Origin: Motiliproteus sp036964625
GTDB lineage: Bacteria > Pseudomonadota > Gammaproteobacteria > Pseudomonadales > Balneatricaceae
Direction: 5' to 3'
Length of the DNA: 64,000 bases
Assembly: GCA_036964625.1 (NCBI GenBank)
Contig: JBALTG010000007.1
Location: 1 to 64,000 of the forward strand
Shown here: positions 10,953-19,826 of the stretch, piece after piece
Numbering within the stretch: position 1 is the stretch's first letter
How the letters are laid out: every line of letters starts with the position of its first letter
Notes under the pieces: model-generated
What the model was told of the DNA's origin: nothing
Seen by the model: the letters and a program-made list of their open reading frames with translations, nothing else
Database searches by the model: none
Translations under genes and position numbers: made by a program

Positions 10953-11222
10953 TTATTCACCTTCGCCAAAATAGTTATTAACCAGGTTTTCGAGCGCGTA
11001 GATCGCTTTCTCTTCATCTTCACCATCGGCGGTCACGGTTAGTACGGTGCCTTTGGCGGCGGCGAGCATCATCACTGACATGATGCTCTTGGCATCAACG
11101 GCACGGCCATCTCGGATTAGCTGAATACGGCAGGAAAAATTACTGGTGACGTCGATCAGTTTGGCCGTTGCCCGGGCGTGCAGTCCCAACTTGTTGATGA
11201 TGGTTAACTGCTTTTCGATCAT
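10953..11222 (-). CDS. ptsO: NPr, nitrogen-PTS phosphocarrier (HPr family)
   Basis: An 89-aa HPr-like protein with the phosphorylatable His15 in NKLGLHARA and a KSIMSVMMLAAAKG helix (regulatory serine region). It accepts phosphate from EI-Ntr (PtsP) and passes it to PtsN. It lies at the end of the rpoN-hpf-ptsN-rapZ-ptsO block, three bases after rapZ, which identifies it as NPr rather than sugar-PTS HPr. No sugar EII genes are nearby. Confidence 0.95.
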   Translation of the reverse strand: MIEKQLTIINKLGLHARATAKLIDVTSNFSCRIQLIRDGRAVDAKSIMSVMMLAAAKGTVLTVTADGEDEEKAIYALENLVNNYFGEGE

Positions 11223-11225
11223 GTA

Positions 11226-12092
11226 TTACCCCGTTTGTGGAAGTTCGCGATGCTGGACCAGGACATTATCCATGCTTTTCTTGAAATGACCAGTCAGCTG
11301 CTCCGCGAGATACACCGACCGATGTTGGCCGCCGGTGCAGCCGATACAGACGGTCAGGTAGCTGCGGTTGTTGCGTTGGAATTCAGGTAACCATTTTTCG
11401 ATAAACCGGCAGATATCAGACTGCATCTCGGTGACCAGTGCTTGTTGCCTGAGATAATCGATCACCGGTTGATCGCGTCCGGTGTATTGGCGCAGATTCG
11501 GCTCCCAGTAGGGATTAGGCAGGCAGCGGACATCGTAGACCAGGTCGGCATCCAGCGGCACCCCATGTTTGAAGCCAAACGATTGAAACTGCAGCGCCAG
11601 TTTCTGGTTGCTACGACCGGCGACACGCAGCTTGATGATATCGCGTAGTTCGTAGAGTGATAGTCGGGTCGTGTCGATGGTCAGATCAGCCAGGTTGGCA
11701 ATGGGTTCGAGGAGTGCTCTTTCCAATTCGATCGCTTGTGTCAGCCCTTTGTCGTCATTGGATAAGGGGTGGCGGCGACGGGTCTCGCTGAAGCGTTTTA
11801 ACAGCGTGATGGGGGTAGCGTCGAGATAGAGAATGTCACAGGTAATTGGCGGCTTGATCAGGCGTTCGAATATGTTCGGAAATTGGCCTAATCCCAGGGG
11901 GGTGTTGCGGGCATCGATGCTGATGGCGATGCCGCTTTTGTCTTCCATGGGTTGGTGCAGGATCTGTTCAACCAGGGCTGGCAGTAAACCCACGGGCAGG
12001 TTGTCGATACAATAAAAACCCAGGTCCTCCAGTGCTTGCAGCGCGGTCGATTTACCCGAGCCGGAACGACCACTGAGGATTACCAGGCGCAT
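11226..12092 (-). CDS. rapZ: RapZ, RNase adapter protein / nucleotide-binding protein
   Basis: RapZ (YvcJ family) binds nucleotides and, in enterobacteria, GlmZ/GlmY small RNAs, guiding RNase E to control glmS. The Walker A GRSGSGKST is at residues 8-16, ISIDARN follows, and the C-terminal half has FGFKHGVPLDADLVYDVRCLPNPYW and CIGCTGGQHRSVYLAE, the diagnostic motifs. At 288 aa it is normal length. The start overlaps the ptsN stop as TAATG. Confidence 0.96.
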   Translation of the reverse strand: MRLVILSGRSGSGKSTALQALEDLGFYCIDNLPVGLLPALVEQILHQPMEDKSGIAISIDARNTPLGLGQFPNIFERLIKPPITCDILYLDATPITLLKRFSETRRRHPLSNDDKGLTQAIELERALLEPIANLADLTIDTTRLSLYELRDIIKLRVAGRSNQKLALQFQSFGFKHGVPLDADLVYDVRCLPNPYWEPNLRQYTGRDQPVIDYLRQQALVTEMQSDICRFIEKWLPEFQRNNRSYLTVCIGCTGGQHRSVYLAEQLTGHFKKSMDNVLVQHRELPQTG

Positions 12093-12556
12093 TAAGTCCG
12101 CTCCATCTCGTAATCAACAGTCGCTTGGTAGAGTTGTTCGGCGGATTCGGTGCTGCGCAGCAGGTTGCGAACATCGGCTTTGCTGAACATCTCGGCCAGT
12201 GCGGCCAGTGTCTGCAGATGGGCTTCGGTGGCCTCGCTAGGCACGAGTAATATGAACAGCAGATCAACAGCCTGACCGTCGATAGCGTCGAAATCGATGG
12301 GCTCTTTTAAGCGCAACAAGGTACCCGTAGTTTGGGTGCAGCTTTCAAGGCGACAGTGCGGGATGGCGATTCCTTCTCCGATACCGGTGCTGCCTAGTCG
12401 TTCGCGGCCAATCAATCCGGCAAATATCTGCTCCGAATCGAGGTCGGGTGTTTGAGCGGCGATCAGCTCACTGGCTTGTTCAAGTACACGTTTTTTACTG
12501 TTACCGGAAACGCCGTAAAAACAGCGCTCCCGTACCAGGGTCTCATGAATCAACAT
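12092..12556 (-). CDS. ptsN: PtsN, nitrogen-regulatory EIIA
   Basis: A 154-aa PTS EIIA-type-2 domain with the active-site histidine in GIAIPHCRL (about residue 68). It is phosphorylated by NPr and controls potassium uptake and other processes by protein contact. Its neighbours hpf/rpoN upstream and rapZ/ptsO downstream are the standard gammaproteobacterial arrangement. Confidence 0.95.
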   Translation of the reverse strand: MLIHETLVRERCFYGVSGNSKKRVLEQASELIAAQTPDLDSEQIFAGLIGRERLGSTGIGEGIAIPHCRLESCTQTTGTLLRLKEPIDFDAIDGQAVDLLFILLVPSEATEAHLQTLAALAEMFSKADVRNLLRSTESAEQLYQATVDYEMERT

Positions 12557-12586
12557 AAGCCTGTCCAGAGAAGAGTGATGGAAGTG

Positions 12587-12877
12587 TTATTTGTAGTTCT
12601 GTAGTTTTTCTTTGTGCTTGATGACCTGGCGGTCCAGCTTATCGATCAGGGCGTCGATAGCGGCGTACATATCTTCAGATTCTGCTTTGGCGAATACTTC
12701 ACCGCCCGCTAGCAAGACGGTCGCTTCAGCTTCCTGGCGCAGGTTTTGAACGGTCAGGGTGACTTGAACGTTGGTGATGTGGTCGAAATGGCGCTCCAAC
12801 TTGTCAAATTTGCTCGTGACGTAAGTGCGAAGTGCATCTGTAAGTTCGACGTGGTGGCCAGTGATGTTCAGCTGCAT
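12587..12877 (-). CDS. hpf: Short hibernation-promoting factor (HPF)
   Basis: This 96-aa protein starts MQLNITGHHVELTDALR and continues with the YfiA/HPF fold including KFDKLERHFDHI and DMYAAIDALIDKLDRQ. It is the short form, which binds the 30S decoding region and promotes 100S ribosome dimers in stationary phase with RMF. It sits between rpoN and ptsN as usual. A 30-base gap separates it from ptsN. Confidence 0.94.
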   Translation of the reverse strand: MQLNITGHHVELTDALRTYVTSKFDKLERHFDHITNVQVTLTVQNLRQEAEATVLLAGGEVFAKAESEDMYAAIDALIDKLDRQVIKHKEKLQNYK

Positions 12878-12956
12878 TGTTTGTCTCCTAGAATGCGACT
12901 TGATTAAGAGTCATGATAGTGTCGAGCAAAAGGGGGACTGTTCCCTGTTGGCGCCA

Positions 12957-14513
12957 TCATACCAGACGTTTACGTTCATTGGAGGGCGGTATTTGTAACG
13001 CCTCCCGATATTTTGCAATGGTGCGTCGCGCAACCTGAACCCCTTGCTCTTCAAGAATGGCTGCGATCTTGCTATCGCTGAGGGGTTTTGTAGGCGGTTC
13101 GCTGGCAACCAGCTTCTTGATAATGGCGCGGATTGCGATAGAGGAGCATTCTCCACCGGAGGCTGTGCTGACGTGGCTGGAAAAGAAATACTTGAGTTCG
13201 AAAATACCCCGCGGGGTGTGCATGAATTTCTGGGTGGTAACGCGGGAGATGGTGGATTCATGCATCTCCACCGCTTCGGCGATTTCTGCCAGTACCAGCG
13301 GTTTCATCGCTTCCTCGCCATACTCAAGAAAGTCCTGTTGGTGTTCAACAATTTTGCAGGAGACCTTGAGCAGGGTCTCGTTGCGGCTCTGCAGGCTTTT
13401 GATAAACCAACGCGCCTCCTGTAGATGATTTTTTAAATAGACGTTGTCTGCGCTGTTGTCGGCACGTTTGACCAAGCCCGCATAGTCGCCATTAATGCGG
13501 ATTTTGGGCATCGCGCCGTTGTTCAGGTTGACCGTCCAGGCGCCTTGTTCCTTTTTGACCGTGACGTCGGGGATGACGTACTCCGGATCGCCATGAGCGA
13601 TCAGGCTGCCCGGGCGCGGGTTAAGGCTTTGGATGATCTGCACCACCTCCAGCAACTCAGAATCCTTGAGTTTCATGCGTCGCAGCAGCTGTTTGAAATC
13701 GCGGCTGCCAAGCAGAGCCAGGTGCTGGTTGACCAGTTGTCGGGCTTGGTTGTGGCGCAATCGAGATGCCGTTTGATCGGCTAGCTGATCGAGCTGGATC
13801 AGCAGGCACTCGCGCAGATCGCGGGCAGCAATGCCGGGTGGATCAAACTGTTGAATGCGGCGCAATACCGCCTCAACTTCCTCGGTTTCCGGTAGCTCTT
13901 CAGGGCTGAGGTTCAGCGCATCGAGATCGAGGCAGCCGAGGACCTCTTCGATTGATGTCCGCAGGTAGCCGTCGGGGTCTATGCCATCGATCAGCGGTTC
14001 TGCAATCAGTCGGTCAAGATCGCTCATCGGGGTTAGGTTGAGTTGCCACTGAAGGTGGTCGATGAGGGTGTCGCTGGAGCGATCAGGTGTTTCAAACTCC
14101 ATACCATCGTAATCGCCACTGTTGCCGCTGCCGCTAGATAGCCCGGCCGACGGGTAACTATCATCCCAGCTGCTGTCGCTGGCTAGCTCGACGGGAATGT
14201 TTTCGTTCCAGTCCTCGTTAACCGGGATCTCATCGGTGGCGCTCTCGAAGTCGCTGGGTATTGGCTCGGGGCCATCGGGATCCGGGCTGTCGGGGCTTGG
14301 CGTGTCGGTTGTTTGTTGTGAATTTTGATCCGGTACTTCGGCGTCGTTGAGGGACTGTCCATCAACCGCTTCGAGCATTGGATTCGCTTCGAGGTTCTCC
14401 TGGATCTCCTGTTGCAGGTCGAGGGTAGAAAGCTGCAGCAGCCGGATCGCCTGCTGCAGTTGCGGCGTCATCGTGAGTTGCTGGCTGATCTTTAATTGAA
14501 GCGATGGTTTCAT
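12957..14513 (-). CDS. rpoN: RNA polymerase sigma-54 factor
   Basis: RpoN directs transcription from -24/-12 promoters with the help of AAA+ activators. Region I is the Gln/Leu-rich N-terminus (LKISQQLTMTPQLQQAIRLLQ), followed by an acidic region II (about 55-150, Asp/Ser/Pro rich and longer than in enterobacteria), the core-binding domain, an HTH (ESTISRVTTQKFMHTPRG) and the RpoN box ARRTIAKYRE near the C-terminus. At 518 aa it is complete. It follows lptB after a 140-bp gap. It is directly relevant to the NtrC-class activator and -24/-12 promoter found at 36.5-38.2 kb. Confidence 0.97.
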   Translation of the reverse strand: MKPSLQLKISQQLTMTPQLQQAIRLLQLSTLDLQQEIQENLEANPMLEAVDGQSLNDAEVPDQNSQQTTDTPSPDSPDPDGPEPIPSDFESATDEIPVNEDWNENIPVELASDSSWDDSYPSAGLSSGSGNSGDYDGMEFETPDRSSDTLIDHLQWQLNLTPMSDLDRLIAEPLIDGIDPDGYLRTSIEEVLGCLDLDALNLSPEELPETEEVEAVLRRIQQFDPPGIAARDLRECLLIQLDQLADQTASRLRHNQARQLVNQHLALLGSRDFKQLLRRMKLKDSELLEVVQIIQSLNPRPGSLIAHGDPEYVIPDVTVKKEQGAWTVNLNNGAMPKIRINGDYAGLVKRADNSADNVYLKNHLQEARWFIKSLQSRNETLLKVSCKIVEHQQDFLEYGEEAMKPLVLAEIAEAVEMHESTISRVTTQKFMHTPRGIFELKYFFSSHVSTASGGECSSIAIRAIIKKLVASEPPTKPLSDSKIAAILEEQGVQVARRTIAKYREALQIPPSNERKRLV

Positions 14514-14653
14514 TGGGTCAGTGAGATACCTTGGTTTAAAACGGCGCTAATTAAGTTTGTCTGCAATCCAATCTAAAGCGGCATAATTCTAGCATTAATC
14601 GCTAATAGGGTCAGCCAAACCATTTTCGAACATTCGGCAGCCGTTAACGGCGA

Positions 14654-15379
14654 TCATAGCCGGAACTCATCGCCGAGATAAACTGATTTCACCTGTTCGT
14701 TATCCAGGATTGCCGCCGGCGTGCCTTCGGCTAACAGATAGCCATCATTGACAATATAGGCGTGTTCACAGATGTCCAGCGTTTCGCGGACGTTATGATC
14801 GGTAATGAGTACGCCTATGCCTCGGTCTTTGAGCTGGGTAACGATCTGCTTGATATCATTGACAGAGATTGGGTCGACGCCAGCAAAGGGCTCGTCCAGG
14901 AGAATAAAGGTGGGGTCAGTGGCCAGTGCTCTGGCTATTTCAGCCCGGCGCCGTTCACCGCCCGACAGGCTCATCCCCAGGCTATCGCGAATGTGCTGGA
15001 TGTTGAATTCGTCAAGTAGCTGCTCCAGCGCTTGCTGGCGTTGGCGTTTATCCAGGTCGCGGCGGGTTTCAAGGATCGCCATAATATTGTTCTGAACGCT
15101 GAGTTTACGAAAGATTGAGGCTTCCTGAGGCAGGTAGCCGATCCCTTTTTTAGCCCGGCCGTGCATGGGCAGACGGGTGATATCCTCACCGTCAATAAGC
15201 ACCTGGCCGTGATCTGAGGGGACCAATCCAACGATCATGTAAAAACAGGTGGTCTTGCCGGCGCCGTTAGGGCCGAGCAGTCCCACTATCTGGCCTTGGC
15301 TGATCGTTATCGACACATCTTTGACGACTTGGCGTCGGCTATAGGCTTTGGCCAGATGGCGCGCTTCGAGGCGACTCAT
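14654..15379 (-). CDS. lptB: LptB, ATPase of the LPS export ABC transporter
   Basis: A 241-aa ABC ATPase that powers LptB2FG extraction of LPS from the inner membrane. Walker A is GPNGAGKTT, signature LSGGERRRAEIARAL, Walker B FILLDEPFAGVDP, and the H-loop is in VLITDHNVRETLD. GIGYLPQEASIFRKLSV is typical of LptB rather than the related LivF. Its ATG overlaps the lptA stop as ATGA. Confidence 0.97.
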   Translation of the reverse strand: MSRLEARHLAKAYSRRQVVKDVSITISQGQIVGLLGPNGAGKTTCFYMIVGLVPSDHGQVLIDGEDITRLPMHGRAKKGIGYLPQEASIFRKLSVQNNIMAILETRRDLDKRQRQQALEQLLDEFNIQHIRDSLGMSLSGGERRRAEIARALATDPTFILLDEPFAGVDPISVNDIKQIVTQLKDRGIGVLITDHNVRETLDICEHAYIVNDGYLLAEGTPAAILDNEQVKSVYLGDEFRL

Positions 15380-16023
15380 GGTTTTGGTTTCTCTGCTGTG
15401 GTGCTGTTGTTCTCGGTGTTGTTCTCGATGTCGTTCTCGATGTCGTTCGCGCTGTTTTCTGGGCTGGCATCAGCGCTGGCTGTGTTGTCGTCGCCAGCAG
15501 GGGCAGCGGTAGCGGGAGCCTGTTTGCTTCGCGGTTGGATAATCATCTGTACCCTGCTGTCGGGCTGGAGCTTGTCGCTGAACGCTTGAATCACGTTTTT
15601 GGTGGTATCGACCTGAATTCGCTTACCACTAAAACTGTTATCGGCGCGGAGTAGTTTGGCTTGTTCGGTCAGGGTCAGCAGATCCAGCTGAATATCAAAC
15701 TCGATGGTCAATGCGAAGCCGTGGGTGATCGGGGCCTTTTGTTGATGTTGTTGTTGAAAATGAGCGGGCTGCCCCTGTGCAACCAGGCGGCGAATATCGC
15801 CTTTGCCATCGGTGTGCAGGGTCAGTTGGTCAGCGTCGAGCTGGAGTGATCCTTGGCTCAGTTTGACGTTGCCGGAATAGATAGCGGTACCGTTACTCTC
15901 GTTGATTTCAGCCCGATCAGCGGAGATTGCGATGGCTTGTTGCTTGTCCTGTGGTAACGCCCAGGTCAGGGTGGCGAATAGCATCGAACCTACGAGTATC
16001 AGGTAGCGGTTAATTGGGTTCAT
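15376..16023 (-). CDS. lptA: LptA, periplasmic LPS bridge protein
   Basis: LptA has a signal peptide (about 1-22, ending ALP/LPQD) and an OstA-like beta-jellyroll with the QQAIAISADRAEINESNGTAIYSGNVKLSQGSLQLDADQL pattern that forms the periplasmic LPS filament. The C-terminal 40 residues are low complexity (Asn/Glu/Thr with an ENDI/ENNT repeat) and look like a slippage-expanded tail beyond the folded domain. It overlaps lptC by 14 bases and lptB by 4. Confidence 0.93.
   Translation of the reverse strand: MNPINRYLILVGSMLFATLTWALPQDKQQAIAISADRAEINESNGTAIYSGNVKLSQGSLQLDADQLTLHTDGKGDIRRLVAQGQPAHFQQQHQQKAPITHGFALTIEFDIQLDLLTLTEQAKLLRADNSFSGKRIQVDTTKNVIQAFSDKLQPDSRVQMIIQPRSKQAPATAAPAGDDNTASADASPENSANDIENDIENNTENNSTTAEKPKP
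15406..15453 (-). repeat. 12-bp x 4 in-frame repeat in the lptA tail
   Basis: Four units of the type GTYGTTCTCGRT on the plus strand encode the Asn/Glu/Asp/Ile tail of LptA. The fourth unit is diverged. Confidence 0.85.
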
Positions 16024-16567
16024 AGCGGCCTCGGACAGCGTGGTGCAGTTGAAGTTTATCGTTGGCGAAGTTTGCCGTCATGCCGGTGGCATGGGTGTTA
16101 CCGATGGGTTGGTATAGCGCCACCTCGGCATCGGTTTCGGCCTGCTGTTGTGCAGGAATGATTTTGAGGTAGGGGGTTTCAAATCGATAGCGCTGGTCAA
16201 TCTGGTTGTACAGGACGACCTCGCCACGTAACCAGAAGACATCATGGTTGGGCTCTAGGTCGCCGAGCAACGCTTGGGCCCTGATCGGTGCCTTGTTTTC
16301 GCGGTACAGGGTCACGACCGGCTCGTCGATCAAGGTGTGGTCGGTGCTGGGTAGGTGGCGAATGCGCAGCCCTTTGATCGAGTGGGTCAGCCGACCGCTG
16401 AGGTCGTATTGTTGGATGTTCACGCCGGTGACATAGGTGTCGGCTTCGCCGATATGTTCCGGCTGAGGGGGTGCAGGGATGCGCTCCGGCTCCATAAAGC
16501 CCCAGGCCAGCAGGATCAACACGCTGGCGGTCAGGGATAGGAATAGCTTGAGGCGCTTGGAATTCAC
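16010..16567 (-). CDS. lptC: LptC, membrane-anchored LPS transport protein
   Basis: LptC links the LptB2FG transporter to LptA. The GTG at 16567 gives VNSKRLKLFLSLTASVLILLAWGF, a single N-terminal membrane anchor, followed by a periplasmic OstA-like domain (YVTGVNIQQYDLSGRLTHSIKG, LLGDLEPNHDVFWLRGEVVLYNQ). This start overlaps the upstream stop as GTGA. A longer reading from 16696 runs through the kdsC remnant in another frame and is not supported. Length 185 aa is normal. Confidence 0.92.
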   Translation of the reverse strand: MNSKRLKLFLSLTASVLILLAWGFMEPERIPAPPQPEHIGEADTYVTGVNIQQYDLSGRLTHSIKGLRIRHLPSTDHTLIDEPVVTLYRENKAPIRAQALLGDLEPNHDVFWLRGEVVLYNQIDQRYRFETPYLKIIPAQQQAETDAEVALYQPIGNTHATGMTANFANDKLQLHHAVRGRYEPN

Positions 16568-16800
16568 CGCGGCTGCAGCCGTTCGAGTTGGGGTAAGTGT
16601 TGTGACCGTGAAAGGGGCGTCGGCAAGTCGGGTCGCTCTAGGTAAGGTGTCAATGCCTGGTCGAAGCTGTCCGGGCTGGTCATGATCAGTTCGCACAGCT
16701 CTCCATCTGCACTGTAGTACAGTCGGCCGCCGGTGAGGACTTCATCGATGTCCAGAGTCAGCAGCTTGATCTCTTTGGCCTGCGCGAAACCCCAATCCAT
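16564..16800 (-). pseudogene. kdsC: kdsC remnant (KDO-8-phosphate phosphatase) with internal in-frame deletion
   Basis: KdsC is normally a HAD phosphatase of about 175 aa. This 78-codon frame keeps the N-terminus (AKEIKLLTLDIDEVLTGGRLYYSADGEL, around HAD motif I) and then jumps to what resembles the family C-terminus (CELIMTSPDSFDQALTPYL), so roughly 100 central codons with HAD motifs II-IV are missing. Motif I itself has changed: the usual DxDGVLTDG reads DIDEVLTGG. The start overlaps the kdsD stop as TAATG and the stop overlaps lptC as GTGA, so coupling across the operon is intact. It cannot be an active phosphatase; KDO-8-P dephosphorylation would need another enzyme. The frame may persist only to keep lptC translated. 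Confidence 0.8.
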
Positions 16801-17783
16801 TATAGAACGCCGGCACGTAATAGGTCGTGCATATTGAGCGCGCCGATCGGTCGATGCTGTTGATCGACAACGATCAGGCCGTTGATCTTGCGCTCTTCCA
16901 TCAGGTGTAGCGCCGCGGCAGCCAGGCTTTCGGGGGTGCTGGTTTGGGCGTTGCGTGTCATCACCTGGAGGATCGGTGTGCGTTTTATGTCTAGCTGCAG
17001 ATCAAGGGTGCGGCGCAGATCGCCGTCGGTGAACACGCCGACCAGTTGCCCGGTGTCGTCTACCACGGCGCACATGCCTAAGCCTTTGTGGCTGATTTCA
17101 ACCAGGGTGTCGCTCAGGCTGGTGCTCTGCTTGACCAATGGCAGGCGTTCACCACTGTGCATCAGGTCCTTGACCTTGAGTAGCAATTTGCGTCCCAGGG
17201 CTCCGCCCGGATGGGAGAACGCAAAATCTTCAGAGCTGAAGCCGCGGGCTTCGAGCAGTGCGATCGCCAGCGCATCGCCGATCACCAGTGCTGCTGTGGT
17301 ACTGGCGGTCGGAGCAAGTCCCAGGGGGCAGGCCTCGCTCTTGATGCTGACATCGAGATTAGCGTCAGCAGCTAGGGAGAGGACGGAGTGCGGGTTTCCG
17401 GTGATGCTGATGAGCGGGATGCCCAGGCGTTGGATCAGTGGCAGCAGGGTCACTACTTCGACGGTGCAGCCGGAGTTTGACAGTGCAATCACTATGTCTT
17501 GGGCGGTGAACATCCCCATGTCACCATGACTGGCTTCGCCAGGGTGGACATAAAAAGAGGGGGTGCCAGTACTGGCCAGGGTTGCTGCGATCTTTTTGCT
17601 GATATGCCCCGATTTGCCCATGCCGGTCACGATGACGCGCCCCTGGCAGCCCAGTGCAAGTTCGCAGGCGCGGCTGAAACTGTGGTCGAGTTGTTGCTCG
17701 AGGGCCGCGACCGCTGCTGCCTCGATGGCGATGGTACGGCGGGCGGATTGAATAAACGAGTCAGCAGAGGTCATAAGGTCCAT
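16800..17783 (-). CDS. kdsD: Arabinose-5-phosphate isomerase
   Basis: KdsD converts ribulose-5-P to arabinose-5-P, the first step of KDO synthesis. An N-terminal SIS domain (about 40-180) has VTGMGKSGHISKKIAATLASTGTPSFYVHPGEASHGDMGM, with the catalytic region intact, and two CBS domains (about 210-327) follow. At 327 aa it is full length. It precedes the kdsC remnant and lptC. The first ATG (17783) is used; another lies 9 bases inside. Confidence 0.95.
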   Translation of the reverse strand: MDLMTSADSFIQSARRTIAIEAAAVAALEQQLDHSFSRACELALGCQGRVIVTGMGKSGHISKKIAATLASTGTPSFYVHPGEASHGDMGMFTAQDIVIALSNSGCTVEVVTLLPLIQRLGIPLISITGNPHSVLSLAADANLDVSIKSEACPLGLAPTASTTAALVIGDALAIALLEARGFSSEDFAFSHPGGALGRKLLLKVKDLMHSGERLPLVKQSTSLSDTLVEISHKGLGMCAVVDDTGQLVGVFTDGDLRRTLDLQLDIKRTPILQVMTRNAQTSTPESLAAAALHLMEERKINGLIVVDQQHRPIGALNMHDLLRAGVL

Positions 17784-17831
17784 CGGGTCTGGTGTTGCAT
17801 GGGTTGTGTTCAGGTTGTGGTGCTTAGACGG

Positions 17832-18809
17832 TTAGGCAGAGGCCACATAATATAGTAATCCCATATAGCCGGAATAGCCCGTCAGCAGCATGCTTCCTTG
17901 TAAACGGCCGATCTTTCCGCGCCCCATCAGATAGGCGAATGCCAGCAGCGCCAGAGTGAATCCAAGCATGGTGGCGTAATCGCGCCATAACACGCTGCTG
18001 TCAAAAGTGAAGGGTCGGATCAGTCCTGGTAGCGACATGACGGCCAATAAATTAAAGATGTTGGAGCCGACTATGTTGCCGATGGCGATGTCGTGGTGGC
18101 CTTTGAGGGCACTGGTTATGGACGCGGCCAGTTCGGGCAGACTGGTACCGATAGCGACGATAGTGAGGCCGATGATCAGATCGCTGACCCCCAGTGCGGT
18201 GGCGATATCTACTGCGCCCCAGACCAGCAGGCGGGAGCTCCCTGCTAATAACAGCAAGCCGATGATGAGCCAGAAGAACGCGCGGGCCTGGGGCAGGTCA
18301 GGCAGCTCCTCCTCTTCGTGTGCCACTTCTTCGGGGTCGGCATAGCGCTGGAAGCGAGCGAACAGGATCAGGGTGACGACGAGTCCAATAAGCAGGATGC
18401 TGCCGTCGAGTCGGTTGAGTTCACCGTCGATCAGCACTAGACCTGCAATCAGGGTCACAGCTAAGAGTAACGGTAGCTCTTTACGCATTAGCCCGGTTTT
18501 GACCGGCAGGGGGGCGATCAGGGCGGTGATGCCGAGTACCAGGCCGACATTGGCAATGTTGGAGCCCAGTGCGTTACCTATCGCCAGTCCACCCACGCCG
18601 GTATAGGCGGCAATGCCGGATACCAGCATCTCTGGAGCAGAGGTACCGATAGATACGATCGTCAGGCCGATAAGCATCGGTGACATGCCGAAATTTTTGG
18701 CGGTGGCTGCGGCACCCATAACGAAGCGGTCGGCGCTCCACATCAGGATTAAAAATCCAGCTGCAATGGCGCTAATAGCGGGTAGCATCTCAAGCATCGA
18801 GAACTCCAA
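17832..18809 (-). CDS. yrbG: YrbG-type calcium/sodium antiporter
   Basis: A 325-aa inner-membrane Na+/Ca2+ exchanger-family protein with two inverted halves. Each has the alpha-repeat signature: VSIGTSAPEMLVSG plus GNALGSNIANVGLVLG, and VAIGTSLPELAASI plus GNIVGSNIFNLLAV. About ten hydrophobic helices are visible. Its place between kdsD and the divergent mla operon is as in E. coli. Transport substrate is inferred from the family. Confidence 0.93.
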   Translation of the reverse strand: MEFSMLEMLPAISAIAAGFLILMWSADRFVMGAAATAKNFGMSPMLIGLTIVSIGTSAPEMLVSGIAAYTGVGGLAIGNALGSNIANVGLVLGITALIAPLPVKTGLMRKELPLLLAVTLIAGLVLIDGELNRLDGSILLIGLVVTLILFARFQRYADPEEVAHEEEELPDLPQARAFFWLIIGLLLLAGSSRLLVWGAVDIATALGVSDLIIGLTIVAIGTSLPELAASITSALKGHHDIAIGNIVGSNIFNLLAVMSLPGLIRPFTFDSSVLWRDYATMLGFTLALLAFAYLMGRGKIGRLQGSMLLTGYSGYMGLLYYVASA

Positions 18810-19007
18810 AAGGGGAAGAAATTGATTTCTGCGGGTGTTGCGCAGATGGCTAAAGCCTGCTGTATACGCTGTTTTAAAACGTATTTAGTGTTTCGTGTGG
18901 GAATTTACAGGTTTGGATTTCGGGCAGTCTACATTCACATGGATACAGATGCTATAGTAGCGCCCCTCATGTCCACCGCCGGGCTTCTTAGCATACTATT
19001 TCATACC

Positions 19008-19826
19008 ATGAATTCATTCGACGATATCTTTATTCGCATTGAGGGGCTGACCTTCAGCCGCAATGACCGCTATATATTCCGTGATCTGTCGATGCAGATT
19101 CCACGGGGCAAGGTGACGGCCATCATGGGGCCAAGCGGTACCGGTAAGACCACGCTGTTGAAGCTGATCGGTGGGCAACTGCGCCCCGATGCCGGGAGTG
19201 TCGTTATCGATGGTCAAAATGTACCCCAGCTCGGGCGTGCTGAGCTGTTCAATCTGCGTGAGCGGATGGGGATGCTGTTTCAGAGCGGGGCGCTCTTTAC
19301 CGACATGAGCGTGTTCGATAACGTCGCCTTTCCGTTGCGGGTGCACACCCGTTTGCCGGAGCAGATGGTCCGCGATCTGGTGCTGATAAAGCTTCAGTCG
19401 GTGGGTCTTCGCGGGGCAGAGAAACTGATGCCCAGTGAGCTTTCTGGGGGTATGGCACGGCGCGTCGCGCTGGCGCGGGCGATTGCGCTGGATCCTGATC
19501 TGATGATGTACGATGAGCCCTTTACGGGGCAGGATCCGATTGCGATGGGGGTGTTGGTGAAGCTGATTCGATCGCTCAATGCCTCTTTAGGGCACACCGC
19601 AATCGTGGTCTCTCATGATATCCAGGAAACCCTCAGTATTGCCGATTACATTTATCTGGTTGCGGACGCGCAGGTGTTGGCCCACGGCACGCCCGAGCAG
19701 CTGCTGGGGGAGGAGTTGCCTCAGGTGAAGCAGTTTATGCAGGGGTTGCCTGATGGTCCGGTGCCCTTTCATTATCCCGCGACAAACTACTTGCAGAGCT
19801 TGATGTCCGGGGAGTCGAGCCGATGA
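19008..19826 (+). CDS. mlaF: MlaF, ATPase of the Mla phospholipid transporter
   Basis: This ABC ATPase powers MlaFEDB movement of phospholipids between the inner membrane and the periplasm. Walker A is GPSGTGKTT, signature LSGGMARRVALARA and Walker B LMMYDEPFTGQDP; LGHTAIVVSHDIQETLSIADY carries the H-loop. I use the ATG at 19008 (272 aa, family length); the reading frame is open 62 codons further up, but that part has no family character. No strong ribosome-binding site is seen, so the start is the least certain point. It overlaps mlaE by ATGA. Confidence 0.93.
   Translation: MNSFDDIFIRIEGLTFSRNDRYIFRDLSMQIPRGKVTAIMGPSGTGKTTLLKLIGGQLRPDAGSVVIDGQNVPQLGRAELFNLRERMGMLFQSGALFTDMSVFDNVAFPLRVHTRLPEQMVRDLVLIKLQSVGLRGAEKLMPSELSGGMARRVALARAIALDPDLMMYDEPFTGQDPIAMGVLVKLIRSLNASLGHTAIVVSHDIQETLSIADYIYLVADAQVLAHGTPEQLLGEELPQVKQFMQGLPDGPVPFHYPATNYLQSLMSGESSR

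Noticed and set aside
16010..16696. Long form of LptC starting at 16696
   Set aside because: The extra 43 residues are translated out of frame through the kdsC remnant and lack a membrane-protein-like start; the GTG at 16567 gives a proper anchor and GTGA coupling.
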